Below the pieces are notes generated by a model that saw nothing but the letters and a program-made list of their open reading frames with translations, ran no database searches and had not been told where the DNA came from. Shown here one piece after another: positions 24,253 to 32,722 of a stretch of 38,270 bases of DNA (positions are counted from its first letter, which is position 1; each line of letters opens with the position of its first letter). The DNA lies in assembly GCA_001780165.1 (NCBI GenBank), contig MFFQ01000096.1, forward strand, positions 13,747 through 52,016, read 5' to 3'. The translations under genes were made by a program, and so were the position numbers. The stretch is from Candidatus Eisenbacteria bacterium RBG_16_71_46 (GTDB lineage: Bacteria; Eisenbacteria; RBG-16-71-46).

Positions 24253-24302
24253 GTGCACCCTCCTGGCTCGTGGGCGTGGCAGGTGGGCAGTTCAACGGTC
24301 GG

Positions 24303-24311
24303 AATGTAGCA
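24303..24311 (-). promoter_or_regulatory. Extended -10 promoter TGCTACATT
   Basis: TGC plus TACATT on the minus strand, about 50 bases before the ATG at 24252. It shares the TGCTAnnnT form with elements at 6035, 27847 and 33814. Confidence 0.5.
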
Positions 24312-24326
24312 TCGCCGCGAACCGGG

Positions 24327-24836
24327 TCACGAGTAGCGACGTCCCTTGTGCTCGATCCACCCCCCGGGCCGCTTTCCGGCGGGATCGCGATGGGTCCAGT
24401 GGATGACGCCGCCCCTTGTATTCCACTCGTACTCGCCGCGGAACACGACACGATCGCCGACCTGGAGTCCGCGGACGCGAGGCGAGAGATCGATGTTGTG
24501 GCTGACGAGCACGGTGTGCCCGGACGAAGGGAGTCGCAGGAGGAAGCGCTGGTGGCGAGATCCCTGGCGGTCGTCGGGGAGAATGCGCTCGACCACCCCT
24601 TCGGCTTCGACCCACTGGTTGGAGAGGCGCTGCTCGAATGCCCGGACGATGCGGGCTTCGCCGGACTCGCCCGCCGCCGGGCGTCGCGCGGGGCCCGCGG
24701 AGGGTCGGGGGGCGCCCGCGGAGGGCTGCACGGCGGCGGACGGGACCGGCGCTTCGCGGATCCGCCCGGCGAAGTACAGCCCGGCGGCCGCCACCAGGGC
24801 CAGAACCAGGAGTCTCGTGATCGCCGCTCTGGACAC
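24327..24836 (-). CDS. DUF3465-family exported protein
   Basis: 169 residues from the GTG at 24836, chosen because GGAGG ends four bases upstream and the protein then starts directly with a membrane helix (AAITRLLVLALVAAAGLYFAG). After a Pro/Ala/Ser-rich linker (about 28-60) comes the DUF3465 domain: EAEGVVERILPDDRQGSRHQRF, SGHTVLVSHNIDLSP, LQVGDRVVFRGEYEWN, GGVIHWTHRDPAGKRPGGWI and the final HKGRRY. These are the family landmarks: LPDD, HQRF, HNIDL, GEYEWN and HWTHxDP. The family is a small OB-like exported domain of unknown function. It is divergent from the hybrid kinase gene, with about 290 bases between them in which I see no other feature. Confidence 0.9.
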   Translation of the reverse strand: MSRAAITRLLVLALVAAAGLYFAGRIREAPVPSAAVQPSAGAPRPSAGPARRPAAGESGEARIVRAFEQRLSNQWVEAEGVVERILPDDRQGSRHQRFLLRLPSSGHTVLVSHNIDLSPRVRGLQVGDRVVFRGEYEWNTRGGVIHWTHRDPAGKRPGGWIEHKGRRYS

Positions 24837-25125
24837 GCGCCCTCCGGCACCATTCGATGTCCGGTCGCCGGGCAGCCTACCACCCCCCCCGGGGACGCCG
24901 GGGCCGCGCGCCCGCACTCCCCGCGCCCCGCGCGGGCCGGCCGCGCCCTGTGGGCTCCACAGCCGCCCGCCCCCGCTTCGCGCGGCGTCCGAACCCCCCG
25001 ACCATGGCCCCGGCGCATCCCATTCCCGCTCAAGCTCCTCCACCCCGGCGCCGATACCAGCCGCGTCAGGGTGCGGGCCCTTCCCATGCCCGTCGCACCC
25101 CTAGTCCGCGTCCCTTCGAGGAAGC

Positions 25126-27750
25126 ATGAGCGAGAAACGTCGGCAGGGAAGCCTGGCTGGTCCCTCCATGGGGGCCAGTACCTCGATCAGCGTGCGCGAG
25201 GTGCTCGAGGCGGCGCCGGACATGATCTTCTGCGCCGACTCCGAAGGGCGCCTGATCTGGCTCAATGCCGCGGTGGAGCCGCTGCTGGGCCGGAATCCGT
25301 CCGACCTGCTGGGACGCCTCTTCCTCCACCTCATCCCCGACCGCGAGCGCGCGCACGTGGCCCGCTTCTTCGCGCGCCAGCACCGCGCCCGCACCGAGGT
25401 CACGGTGCGCGAGTGCCACCTGCTCGCCGCCGACGGCAGCCCGATCCCGGTGAGCGTGCGCACGCGGCGCGTCGAGCGCCCGGACGGCGAGGTGGTCTAC
25501 GTCGGCACCGCGCGCACGGTGGAGGTGATCGCCGAGGGCGAGCTGCTGCCGCTCTCGATGCTCACCGAGACCAAGCTCTCCGAGGTGGTGGCCCAGGCGG
25601 GCGGCGACGGCACGACGAAGCCGGACATCGTCTCGACCATGGGCCGCGAGCTGCGCCAGCCGATGAACGGGCTGCTCAACATGACCAAGCTCCTGCTCGG
25701 CACCGAGCTCGGCGATGACCAGCGCCAGTGGATCGAGGTGATCCAGAACTCGGCGCGCTCGCTGCTGGGGCTGGTCACCGATACGATCGATTTCTCCAAG
25801 ATCCAGTCGGAGAAGCTCGACCTCGAGACCCTCGACTTCGACCTGCGCGTCACCGCCGAGGAGGTGGCGGCGCTGCTGCTGCCGCAGGCGGCGGAGAAGG
25901 GGCTGGATTTCGCCTGCATGGTGCACCACGAGGTGCCCTCGCTGCTGCGCGGGGACCCGGGGCGCCTGCGCCAGGTGCTGCTCAACCTGGGCCGCACGAT
26001 GGTCCGCACGATGCGCCAGGGCGGCGGACGGGTGCGCATCGAGCGCGCCGAGGAGGACGACGTTCGCGTCGCCCTCAAGTTCACCGTGGCGCACGCCGGC
26101 ACCGATGGCCCGGACCCGCATTTCATGCCGGCATTCCAGCACTTCCTCGAGGGCGAGGCGACGCCGGGCGGCAAGATCGAGGGCGCATCGCTGACGCTGA
26201 GCGTCGCGCGCCGGCTGGTGGAGCTGATGGGCGGCGAGGTGGGCACGGACTTCGAGCCCGGCGCGGGGCAGAGCTTCTGGTTCCGCATCCCGTTCGAGAA
26301 GCAGGCCCCGGCGGCGGAGCGCCCGACGAGCGGCGCGGTGCAGCTGCGCGGGCTCAAGGTGCTGGTCGCGGATCCCTCGCGCGCCTCGCGCGACCAGTCG
26401 GTGGGCATGCTGGCGGCGTGGGGCTGCAAGCCCGAATCGGCCTCGCAGCACGACGAGGCGCTCGATCGCATGCGCGCGGCGGCGCAGGCGGGCCATCCGT
26501 TCCAGGTGGCGATGCTCGAGCTGGCGGTGCCGGATCTCGATGGCGAGCAGCTCGGGCGCGAGATCCGCTCCGATCCCGCGCTCCGGGACACGCTCATCAT
26601 GCTGCTCACCAACGTGGGCAGCCGCGGCGACGCGGCGCGCATGCGCGAGGCCGGCTTCTCCGCCTACCTGGTGAAGCCGCTGGGCTGGCCGGAACTCTAC
26701 GACGCGCTGGTGGACGTGGTGCGCAACGCGCGGGACAAGGGGGCACAGGCGCCCCTGGTCACCCGCCACTCCGTGGCCGAGTCGCGCCGCGGGCGGCTGC
26801 GCATCCTGCTCGCCGAGGACAACCGCGTGAACCAGATCGTGGCGGAGACGGCACTCAAGCGCCTGGGCTACTGGGTGGAAACGGTGACCAACGGGGCGGC
26901 GGTGCTGGAGGCGGTCGAGCGCGAGCGCTTCGATCTCATCCTGATGGACGTGCACATGCCGGAGGTGGACGGCTGCCAGGCCACCGCGGCGCTGCGCGCC
27001 AAGGAGGGCCCCTACGCCCACACCCCGGTGGTGGCGATGACGGCCGACGACGACCCGGAAGAGCGCGGACGCTGCATGGCGGCGGGGATGGACGACTATC
27101 TCACCAAGCCGATCGACCTCGCCTACCTGTGCGCGGCGGTCGAGCGGTGGACGCTGCAGCGGACGCTGAGCGGCGCGCACGCCGCGCCGCACGCCCCGAA
27201 CGCCGCACCGCATGCTCCGCACCCCGAGTCCGCGCCGGGGGCGAGGTCCAAGCCCGCGGCCGGGGCGAAGCCGGGCGTGAAGGCCAAGGGCGAGCCGCCG
27301 CCACCCGCCGCAGCACCCGAGCCGGGGGACAACGGGTCGTCGATCGAATCGCTCGAGGCTTCCGCGCTCGCGCTCGCGGGCGCGCTGGCGGAGTCGGCGC
27401 CGCCGATCGACACGGCTCGCCTGGAAGAGGCCTGCATGGGGATGGCGCCGCTGCGCGAATCGCTGCTCCACACCTTCATGGCGGAGGTGCGGCCGGGCAT
27501 CGATCACCTGCGCCAGCACTGCGCCGTGGGCGATGCGCGGCGCGTGGAGTTCGAGGCACACAAGCTGCGCGGGATGAGCGCCACCATCGGCGCGGCTCAG
27601 CTCGCCGGCCTGCTGGCAGAGATCGAAACCGCCGCCCAGGCCGAGCAGCTCGATGGGCTGGAGTCGATCGTCGGGCGCGCGAAATCCGAGGTCACCCGGG
27701 TCGAGCAGCAGATCACGCTGCTCAGCGAATCGTTCGGCGAAGCCGCCTGA
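25126..27750 (+). CDS. Hybrid histidine kinase-like protein with degenerate kinase core, two receivers and an HPt domain
   Basis: 874 residues, no membrane segments, so cytoplasmic. Order: PAS domain (about 22-135), dimerisation/H-box helix pair (165-245), HATPase-like region (247-390), receiver 1 (409-532), receiver 2 (557-677), an Ala/Pro/His linker (682-735), HPt (about 762-865). The H-box reads TMGRELRQPMNG where kinases have MSHEIRTPMNG, so Arg174 replaces the phospho-accepting His. The N-box reads LLNLGRTMVRT, with Thr291 at the Mg-binding Asn. The DTGIGI box is missing (AHAGTDG) and the GLGL loop reads GASLTL. Receiver 1 has Glu465 in place of the phospho-Asp. Receiver 2 is complete (E564, D565, D608, T639, K661), as is the HPt (AHKLRG, His812). 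It is most likely a phosphorelay hub or scaffold fed by another kinase. No partner is encoded nearby. Confidence 0.93.
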   Translation: MSEKRRQGSLAGPSMGASTSISVREVLEAAPDMIFCADSEGRLIWLNAAVEPLLGRNPSDLLGRLFLHLIPDRERAHVARFFARQHRARTEVTVRECHLLAADGSPIPVSVRTRRVERPDGEVVYVGTARTVEVIAEGELLPLSMLTETKLSEVVAQAGGDGTTKPDIVSTMGRELRQPMNGLLNMTKLLLGTELGDDQRQWIEVIQNSARSLLGLVTDTIDFSKIQSEKLDLETLDFDLRVTAEEVAALLLPQAAEKGLDFACMVHHEVPSLLRGDPGRLRQVLLNLGRTMVRTMRQGGGRVRIERAEEDDVRVALKFTVAHAGTDGPDPHFMPAFQHFLEGEATPGGKIEGASLTLSVARRLVELMGGEVGTDFEPGAGQSFWFRIPFEKQAPAAERPTSGAVQLRGLKVLVADPSRASRDQSVGMLAAWGCKPESASQHDEALDRMRAAAQAGHPFQVAMLELAVPDLDGEQLGREIRSDPALRDTLIMLLTNVGSRGDAARMREAGFSAYLVKPLGWPELYDALVDVVRNARDKGAQAPLVTRHSVAESRRGRLRILLAEDNRVNQIVAETALKRLGYWVETVTNGAAVLEAVERERFDLILMDVHMPEVDGCQATAALRAKEGPYAHTPVVAMTADDDPEERGRCMAAGMDDYLTKPIDLAYLCAAVERWTLQRTLSGAHAAPHAPNAAPHAPHPESAPGARSKPAAGAKPGVKAKGEPPPPAAAPEPGDNGSSIESLEASALALAGALAESAPPIDTARLEEACMGMAPLRESLLHTFMAEVRPGIDHLRQHCAVGDARRVEFEAHKLRGMSATIGAAQLAGLLAEIETAAQAEQLDGLESIVGRAKSEVTRVEQQITLLSESFGEAA

Positions 27751-27816
27751 ACGCGGCGCCCGACCACCGCGACGCCTGATCGCCGGGCCCCGCAGCAGCG
27801 CCGCAACGCCGCGCCC

Positions 27817-27835
27817 GACCGCCGCGCCGGCGGTC
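27817..27835 (+). terminator. Hairpin terminator after the hybrid kinase-like gene
   Basis: GACCGCCG and CGGCGGTC form a perfect 8-bp stem with a three-base loop. It lies 67 bases after the stop and just before the promoter of the MFS gene. No U-tract follows. Confidence 0.5.
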
Positions 27836-27846
27836 CGCGCCCGCTG

Positions 27847-27855
27847 TGCTACCCT
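27847..27855 (+). promoter_or_regulatory. Extended -10 promoter TGCTACCCT of the MFS gene
   Basis: TGC plus TACCCT ends ten bases before the ATG at 27866. The predicted leader is only about four bases, and no Shine-Dalgarno is present. Confidence 0.5.
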
Positions 27856-27865
27856 CCGCGGCCTC

Positions 27866-29053
27866 ATGCGCCGCTTCATCACCCCGCGCCTCGCCCTGCT
27901 CGCCGTGGGCCACTTCAGCATCGACGCTTACTCCAGCTTCTTCTCTCCGCTGCTGCCCCTGCTGGTCGCGCGCCTCCACCTGAGCCTCACCAGTGTCGGC
28001 GTGCTCGTGGCGCTGGTCTCGCTCTCCTCGTCGCTTTCCCAGCCGCTCTTCGGGATGCTCTCCGACCGCCTGGCGCGCCCGTGGTTCGTGGCCTTCGGGC
28101 CGCTGGTGGCGGCGGTGTTCATGAGCGCGATCGGCCTGGCGCCGCACTTCGGCTCGCTGGTGGCGCTACTCATGATCGGGGGCCTCGGCGCGGCGGCGTT
28201 TCACCCGCAGGCCGCGGTGCTGGCGAGCGACACGTTGCCACGGCGGTCGGTGGCCATGTCGTTGTTCGTCACCGGGGGCACCGTGGGTTTCTCGCTGGGG
28301 CCGCTCTACGCGGTGACGGTCGTGGGATTGGTCGGCATCGAGCGCACCTGGCTGGCGGCGGCTCCGGGGCTGCTGGTCGCGGGGCTCATGCTCGCCTGGT
28401 TCTCGCGCGCGCAGCCACGACGGCATCACGCCGCGGCGCGGCCGAGGCTCGCGGAACTGCGCCCGATGCTTCGACCGCTCACGCTGCTCTACTTCGCGGT
28501 GGTGTGCCGCTCGGCGGTCTCCTATGGCTTCATGACCTTCCTGGCGCTCTACCTCCACGCGCGCGGCGTCCCGGTGGCGGCAGGCGGGGCGCTGCTCACC
28601 GCCTACCTGCTGAGCGGGGCGCTCGGTGGGTTCTTCGGCGGCTGGCTCGCCGAACGCTGGGGCGGGAAGCGCGTGGTCGTGGCGTCGTTCATCGGCGCGA
28701 TCCCGCTGTTCAACGCCTTCCTGCTGCTGCAACCGTTCGCGGGGATCGTGGCGCTGGTGCTGGGGTCGTTCGCCCTCCAGGCCTCGCTGCCGGTCAACGT
28801 CGTCATGGGGCAGGAGCTCTCGCCCCGGCACTCCTCGACGATCTCGAGCCTGCTGATGGGCGCGGCGTGGGGGTTGGGGGCCCTGCTGGTGGGGCCGATC
28901 GGAGCGCTGGCCGACGCGCACGGGCTGCCGTTCGCGCTGTTCGTGCTGGCCCTGCTGCTGGTGGGCGGTCTGGGCTGCGCGCTGGCGCTCCCCGACGTGC
29001 GCCGCCACGTGCCGGTGGCCGAGATGGCGCAACCCGCGACGGTAGTGGACTAG
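27866..29053 (+). CDS. MFS transporter, fosmidomycin-resistance (Fsr)-like
   Basis: 395 residues with 12 predicted membrane helices. It starts MRRFITPRLALLAVGHFSIDAYSS; an acidic residue in the first helix after a GH-F-x-x-D pattern is typical of the Fsr group. Other family features are LSQPLFGMLSDRLARPW (motif A, loop 2-3), GLGAAAFHPQAAVLAS in the fourth helix region, and SLFVTGGTVGFSLGPL. It is probably a proton-coupled exporter of small molecules; the substrate cannot be told from sequence. The start is set by the promoter: TGCTACCCT lies ten bases upstream and no longer version has a ribosome-binding site. No regulator sits beside it. It may share function with nothing nearby; the pentose phosphate genes follow under their own promoter. 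Confidence 0.88.
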   Translation: MRRFITPRLALLAVGHFSIDAYSSFFSPLLPLLVARLHLSLTSVGVLVALVSLSSSLSQPLFGMLSDRLARPWFVAFGPLVAAVFMSAIGLAPHFGSLVALLMIGGLGAAAFHPQAAVLASDTLPRRSVAMSLFVTGGTVGFSLGPLYAVTVVGLVGIERTWLAAAPGLLVAGLMLAWFSRAQPRRHHAAARPRLAELRPMLRPLTLLYFAVVCRSAVSYGFMTFLALYLHARGVPVAAGGALLTAYLLSGALGGFFGGWLAERWGGKRVVVASFIGAIPLFNAFLLLQPFAGIVALVLGSFALQASLPVNVVMGQELSPRHSSTISSLLMGAAWGLGALLVGPIGALADAHGLPFALFVLALLLVGGLGCALALPDVRRHVPVAEMAQPATVVD

Positions 29054-29105
29054 GCCTCGTTAAGAGGTGCGCCGCCGGCCGGTCACCCGCGCTTGATCGG
29101 ACCCG

Positions 29106-29111
29106 TATACT
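29106..29111 (+). promoter_or_regulatory. -10 box TATACT of the gnd-zwf-pgl operon
   Basis: TATACT with a predicted start near 29118 and a leader of about 37 bases that contains GGAGGA before the gnd ATG. No clear -35 is seen. Confidence 0.5.
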
Positions 29112-29154
29112 CCGATCACGCGTACGGCAGCATCTCGATCCTGGAGGAAGAGCG

Positions 29155-30051
29155 ATGGACATCGGATTCGTGGGCCTCGGCCGCATGGGGCTCAACATGA
29201 CGATCCGCCTGATCCGGGCGGGGCACCAGGTCGCGGGCTACAACCGCGACCCGAAGAAGGTGGACGAGGCCAAGCAGCAGGGGGCGAAGCCGGCCTACTC
29301 GCTCGAGGAGCTGGTCCAGGCGCTGCGCCCGCCGCGGGCGGTGTGGCTCATGATCCCGGCGGGCAAGCCGGTGGACGACACCATCGAGCACCTGGTCCCG
29401 CTGCTCGCGCGCGGCGACCTGGTGGTGGACGGCGGCAACTCCAACTACAAGGACTCGGTGCGCCACGCCGCCCGCCTGAAGGACGCGGGGTTGGAGTTCG
29501 TGGACGCCGGGGTCTCGGGAGGGATCTGGGGCCTCCAGGTGGGCTACTGCACCATGCTGGGCGGCGAGGCCAAGTCGATCGAGCGGCTGCGGTCCGCGCT
29601 CGACGCGCTGGCGCCGCCCGAGGGCTGGCTGCACGTGGGGCCGGCGGGCGCCGGGCACTTCTCCAAGATGGTCCACAACGGCATCGAATACAGCATGCTC
29701 CAGTCCTACGCCGAGGGCTTCGAGGTGCTGGAGGCCAGCGAGTACGATTACGATCTGGCCAAGCTCTCGCACCTGTGGAACCAGGGCAGCGTCATCCGCT
29801 CCTGGCTGCTCGAGCTGTCGGAGCGGGCGTTCGCGGCCGATCCGCACATGAAGAACATCCGCGGCTTCGTGCAGGACTCGGGCGAGGGGCGCTGGACGCT
29901 GCTCGAGGCGATCGACCGCAGCATCCCCACGCCGGTGCTGGCGCTCGCGCTGCTGTCGCGCTTCCGCTCGCGCCAGGACGACTCGTTCCGCGACCGGGTG
30001 ATCGCGGCGCTGCGCAACCAGTTCGGCGGCCACGCCGTGAAGGAGACGTGA
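29155..30051 (+). CDS. gnd: 6-phosphogluconate dehydrogenase, decarboxylating (short GntZ-type)
   Basis: 298 residues. It oxidises and decarboxylates 6-phosphogluconate to ribulose 5-phosphate. The N-terminal Rossmann domain has GFVGLGRMG, and YNRDPKKV after strand 2 places NR where NADP-dependent enzymes bind the 2'-phosphate. Substrate motifs follow: GGNSNY, GVSGGIWGL and KMVHNGIEYSML. At about 300 residues it belongs to the shorter bacterial form, not the 470-residue E. coli-type enzyme. GGAGGA lies about seven bases before the ATG. It is the first gene of gnd-zwf-pgl, with one base between its stop and the zwf start. The order is the reverse of the pathway. Confidence 0.95.
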   Translation: MDIGFVGLGRMGLNMTIRLIRAGHQVAGYNRDPKKVDEAKQQGAKPAYSLEELVQALRPPRAVWLMIPAGKPVDDTIEHLVPLLARGDLVVDGGNSNYKDSVRHAARLKDAGLEFVDAGVSGGIWGLQVGYCTMLGGEAKSIERLRSALDALAPPEGWLHVGPAGAGHFSKMVHNGIEYSMLQSYAEGFEVLEASEYDYDLAKLSHLWNQGSVIRSWLLELSERAFAADPHMKNIRGFVQDSGEGRWTLLEAIDRSIPTPVLALALLSRFRSRQDDSFRDRVIAALRNQFGGHAVKET

Positions 30052-30052
30052 C

Positions 30053-31567
30053 GTGTCGGCCCATCTCGAGATCGCGGTCCCCGACGTCCTCGAGCGCGGC
30101 CACCGCGAGGCCCCGCCCTGCGCATTCGTGGTATTCGGGGCGACCGGTGACCTCACCCACCGCAAGCTGCTCCCGGCGATCTACAACCTGGCGCTCGACG
30201 GGACGCTGCCGGAGGCCTGTGCCATGGTGGGGGTGGCGCGCACCGAACTGACGGATGAACGGTACCGCGCCGATCTGCGCGAAGCCGTGGAGAAGTTCTC
30301 GCGCCGCCCGCTCGACGACAAGGTGTGGAGCGACTTCTCGAAGCGCGTCTATTACGTTGCGGGCGCGTTCGACGATGCCGAGACCTTCCGGCGCCTCGAC
30401 CAGCGGCTCACGGAGCTCGACCGAGCGCACGCCCTGCGCGGCAACCGGCTCTTCTATCTGGCGATCCCCCCGGGAGTGTTCGAGACGGTCCTCACGCACC
30501 TGCACGACGGAGGCATGATCCAGCCGCCCCACGGCGAGCGCTTCACCCGGGTGATCATCGAGAAGCCGTTCGGGCGCGACCTGGCGTCGGCGAAGGAACT
30601 GAACGCCCTGGTCGGGAAGCTGCTCGACGAATCCCAGGCGTTTCGCATCGACCACTACCTGGGCAAGGAGACGGTCCAGAACATCATGGTGTTCCGCTTC
30701 GCCAACAGCCTTTTCGAGCCGCTGTGGAATCGCAAGTACATCGACTACGTCGAGATCACCGCCGCCGAGACGGTGGGCGTGGGCTCGCGCGGCAGGTTCT
30801 ACGACGCCAACGGGGTGCTGCGCGACATCGTCCAGAACCACCTGCTCGAGGTGTTGAGCCTGGTGGCGATGGAGCCGCCTAACGGCGCGGCCGCCGACGA
30901 GATCCGCGACGAGAAACTCAAGGTGTTGCGCGCGCTGCGTATTCCATGGGACGACACCATCGAGCGCGACGTGCGCGTCGGCCAGTACCGCGGCTATCGG
31001 GGCGAGCCCGGCGTGGCCAAGGACTCGGTGACGCCGACCTACGCCGCGCTGCGCGTGTACATCGACAACTGGCGCTGGCAAGGGGTGCCGTTCTACCTGC
31101 GAGCGGGCAAGATGCTCAAGCGGCGGGTCACGGAAGTATCGCTCTTCACCCAGCAGATCCCGTTGTCCCTGTTCGGCAACCACGAAGTCTGCGAGCGGAT
31201 CGACCCCAACGTCATCACGCTGCGAATCCAGCCCGACGAGGGCATCAAGGTGCGCTTCGCCTCCAAGGTCCCGGGGCACGACGTCGCGGTCGCCTCGGTG
31301 ACCATGGACATGAAGTACGCCGAGGCGTTCGGCGGCGCGCCGCCGGAGGCCTACGAGCGGCTGCTGCTCGACGCGATGCGCGGCGACGCCACCCTGTTCT
31401 CGCGGCGCGACGCGGTGGAGGCGTCGTGGGCCTGGATCGACCCGATCATCGAGTACTTCGAGAAGCAGCCGCCGAAGGACTTTCCCAACTACGAGCCGGG
31501 CTCGTGGGGGCCCGAGAGCTGCCAAGAGCTGATGCGGCGCGACCGGCGCTCATGGCAACTTCTCTAG
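30053..31567 (+). CDS. zwf: Glucose-6-phosphate 1-dehydrogenase
   Basis: 504 residues from a GTG one base after the gnd stop. It oxidises glucose 6-phosphate to 6-phosphogluconolactone with NADP, the entry step of the oxidative pentose phosphate pathway. Dinucleotide binding is at FGATGDLTHRKLLPAIYNL (about residues 28-46). EKPFGRDL precedes the active site RIDHYLGKE with its catalytic His. Further signatures are NGVLRDIVQNHLLEV, FYLRAGKML and the C-terminal YERLLLDAM...FSRRDAVEASWAWIDPI region. Length is typical. It depends on translation of gnd for initiation, as no separate Shine-Dalgarno is evident. Confidence 0.96.
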   Translation: MSAHLEIAVPDVLERGHREAPPCAFVVFGATGDLTHRKLLPAIYNLALDGTLPEACAMVGVARTELTDERYRADLREAVEKFSRRPLDDKVWSDFSKRVYYVAGAFDDAETFRRLDQRLTELDRAHALRGNRLFYLAIPPGVFETVLTHLHDGGMIQPPHGERFTRVIIEKPFGRDLASAKELNALVGKLLDESQAFRIDHYLGKETVQNIMVFRFANSLFEPLWNRKYIDYVEITAAETVGVGSRGRFYDANGVLRDIVQNHLLEVLSLVAMEPPNGAAADEIRDEKLKVLRALRIPWDDTIERDVRVGQYRGYRGEPGVAKDSVTPTYAALRVYIDNWRWQGVPFYLRAGKMLKRRVTEVSLFTQQIPLSLFGNHEVCERIDPNVITLRIQPDEGIKVRFASKVPGHDVAVASVTMDMKYAEAFGGAPPEAYERLLLDAMRGDATLFSRRDAVEASWAWIDPIIEYFEKQPPKDFPNYEPGSWGPESCQELMRRDRRSWQLL

Positions 31568-31577
31568 GCGGGCTCCA

Positions 31578-32279
31578 GTGCCGGCCCACGTCTTTGAGGA
31601 TGCCGATGCGCTGGCGGCGGCGGCCGCCGAGCGCGTCGTGGCCGCGGCGGGCGAGGCGATCGCGGCGCGCGGGCGCTTCGATCTGGGTCTTTCCGGAGGC
31701 ACCACGCCGGCGGGGCTCTACCGCCGGCTCGGTGGCGCGTGGCGCGAGCGTGTGGACTGGGGCCGGGTGCGCGTGTGGTTCGCCGACGAGCGCGCGGTGC
31801 CGCCGGGCGACCCGCAGAGCGCGTTCCGCCTGGCGCGCGAGACGCTGATCGATCCCGCGGGCGTTCCGGCGCGCAACGTGCACCGGATGAAGGGCGAGTA
31901 CCCGGATCTGGCGGTCGCGGTCGCGGAATACGAGGCGCACCTCGTCGCCCCGCTCGATCTGCTGGTGCTCGGCGTCGGGCCCGACGGGCACACCGCTTCG
32001 CTGTTCCCGGGATCGCCGCTCCTCGCGGAGCGCTCGCGGCGCGTGGGGCTGGTCGAGGACAGTCCCAAGCCCCCGCCGCGGCGGATCACGGTGACGCCGC
32101 GCGTACTCGACGAAGCCCGCGTCGTGCTGGTGCTCGCGACCGGCCCCGAGAAGGCGGCCGCCGTCGCGCGGGCGCTCGAGGGGGAGGCGGCGCCAAACGA
32201 GGTCCCGGCGCGGCTGGTGCGCGGTCGCGACTGGTATATCGATCGCGCCGCGGCCTCGGGGCTGCGGCGCGCAGGCTGA
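31578..32279 (+). CDS. pgl: 6-phosphogluconolactonase
   Basis: 233 residues from a GTG ten bases after the zwf stop. It hydrolyses 6-phosphogluconolactone to 6-phosphogluconate. The DevB/Pgl family features are present: FDLGLSGGTTPAGLYRRL (phosphate-binding loop), VRVWFADERAVPPGDPQSAFRLA split over a strand and helix, LLVLGVGPDGHTASLFPG (active-site His in GHTASLFPG) and RRITVTPRVLDEAR. The length matches the family. With gnd and zwf it completes the oxidative branch. A hairpin terminator follows immediately at 32281-32326. Confidence 0.95.
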   Translation: MPAHVFEDADALAAAAAERVVAAAGEAIAARGRFDLGLSGGTTPAGLYRRLGGAWRERVDWGRVRVWFADERAVPPGDPQSAFRLARETLIDPAGVPARNVHRMKGEYPDLAVAVAEYEAHLVAPLDLLVLGVGPDGHTASLFPGSPLLAERSRRVGLVEDSPKPPPRRITVTPRVLDEARVVLVLATGPEKAAAVARALEGEAAPNEVPARLVRGRDWYIDRAAASGLRRAG

Positions 32280-32280
32280 A

Positions 32281-32326
32281 GACGCCCGCGGCCCGGCGAG
32301 AAACACCGGGTCGCGGCTGCTGCGTC
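32281..32326. terminator. Bidirectional hairpin terminator between pgl and the HTH gene
   Basis: CGCGGCCCGG (32287-32296) pairs with CCGGGTCGCG (32306-32315), 10 bp with one G-U. GACGC (32281-32285) with GCGTC (32322-32326) can extend it. It fills the 57-base gap between two convergent genes, so it probably serves both. Confidence 0.7.
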
Positions 32327-32336
32327 TGCGAACCGG

Positions 32337-32678
32337 CTACTTCTTGCGCCGCGCCTGCCGGCGTCCGCCTCCACGCCTGAAGAGCGAGGTGAGGTAGCTG
32401 CCGACTTCGCTGCGCACGATCGCGGGCAAGATCTGCCGCACCCGGCTGCGCACTTCCTCCTGGACCTGCGACGCGAGGCTTCCGGCGCCCGCGGCGGGTC
32501 GCCGGCCGCGCCGGCCGGTGACACCGCGCTTCTTGCGCCACGAATAATAGGTCACCGGCTGGACCCCGAAGCGCTTCTTCACCTGCGCCGCGGTCAGGCC
32601 CTCGGCCTGCGCCGCCGCCAGGATCTTCTTGCGGTCCGCCTCCGTGTACTGCGTGCGCTTCTTACGTCTCTTTGCCAT
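32337..32678 (-). CDS. Small basic protein with a transposase-OrfA-like helix-turn-helix
   Basis: 113 residues from the ATG at 32678, with GGAG six bases upstream. Residues 1-10 are highly basic (AKRRKKRTQ). Residues 11-50 read YTEADRKKILAAAQAEGLTA, then AQVKKRFGVQPVTYYSWRKK, the HTH of IS3-family OrfA / HTH_Tnp_1 proteins including the S-W-R-K of the recognition helix. The second half has no OrfA leucine zipper; it is an Arg/Gly linker, a helical segment (SQVQEEVRSRVRQILPAIVR), SEVGSYLTSLF, and a basic tail. No OrfB, inverted repeat or target duplication is found, so it looks like a domesticated DNA-binding protein, perhaps nucleoid-associated or a regulator, not an active element. It has its own TTGACA promoter. 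Confidence 0.85.
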   Translation of the reverse strand: MAKRRKKRTQYTEADRKKILAAAQAEGLTAAQVKKRFGVQPVTYYSWRKKRGVTGRRGRRPAAGAGSLASQVQEEVRSRVRQILPAIVRSEVGSYLTSLFRRGGGRRQARRKK

Positions 32679-32722
32679 GGTGTTCTCCATCGTCGGCCAA
32701 GGGGGTCCATCGGAACGGACGA

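Noticed and set aside
24837-25125. A gene or riboswitch in the divergent gap before the hybrid kinase-like gene
   Set aside because: The 289 bases are extremely GC-rich with only Pro/Arg-rich frames; no stable conserved element was recognised.
32337-32678. An active insertion sequence
   Set aside because: Only the OrfA-like HTH is present; there is no OrfB, no terminal inverted repeat and no target-site duplication.
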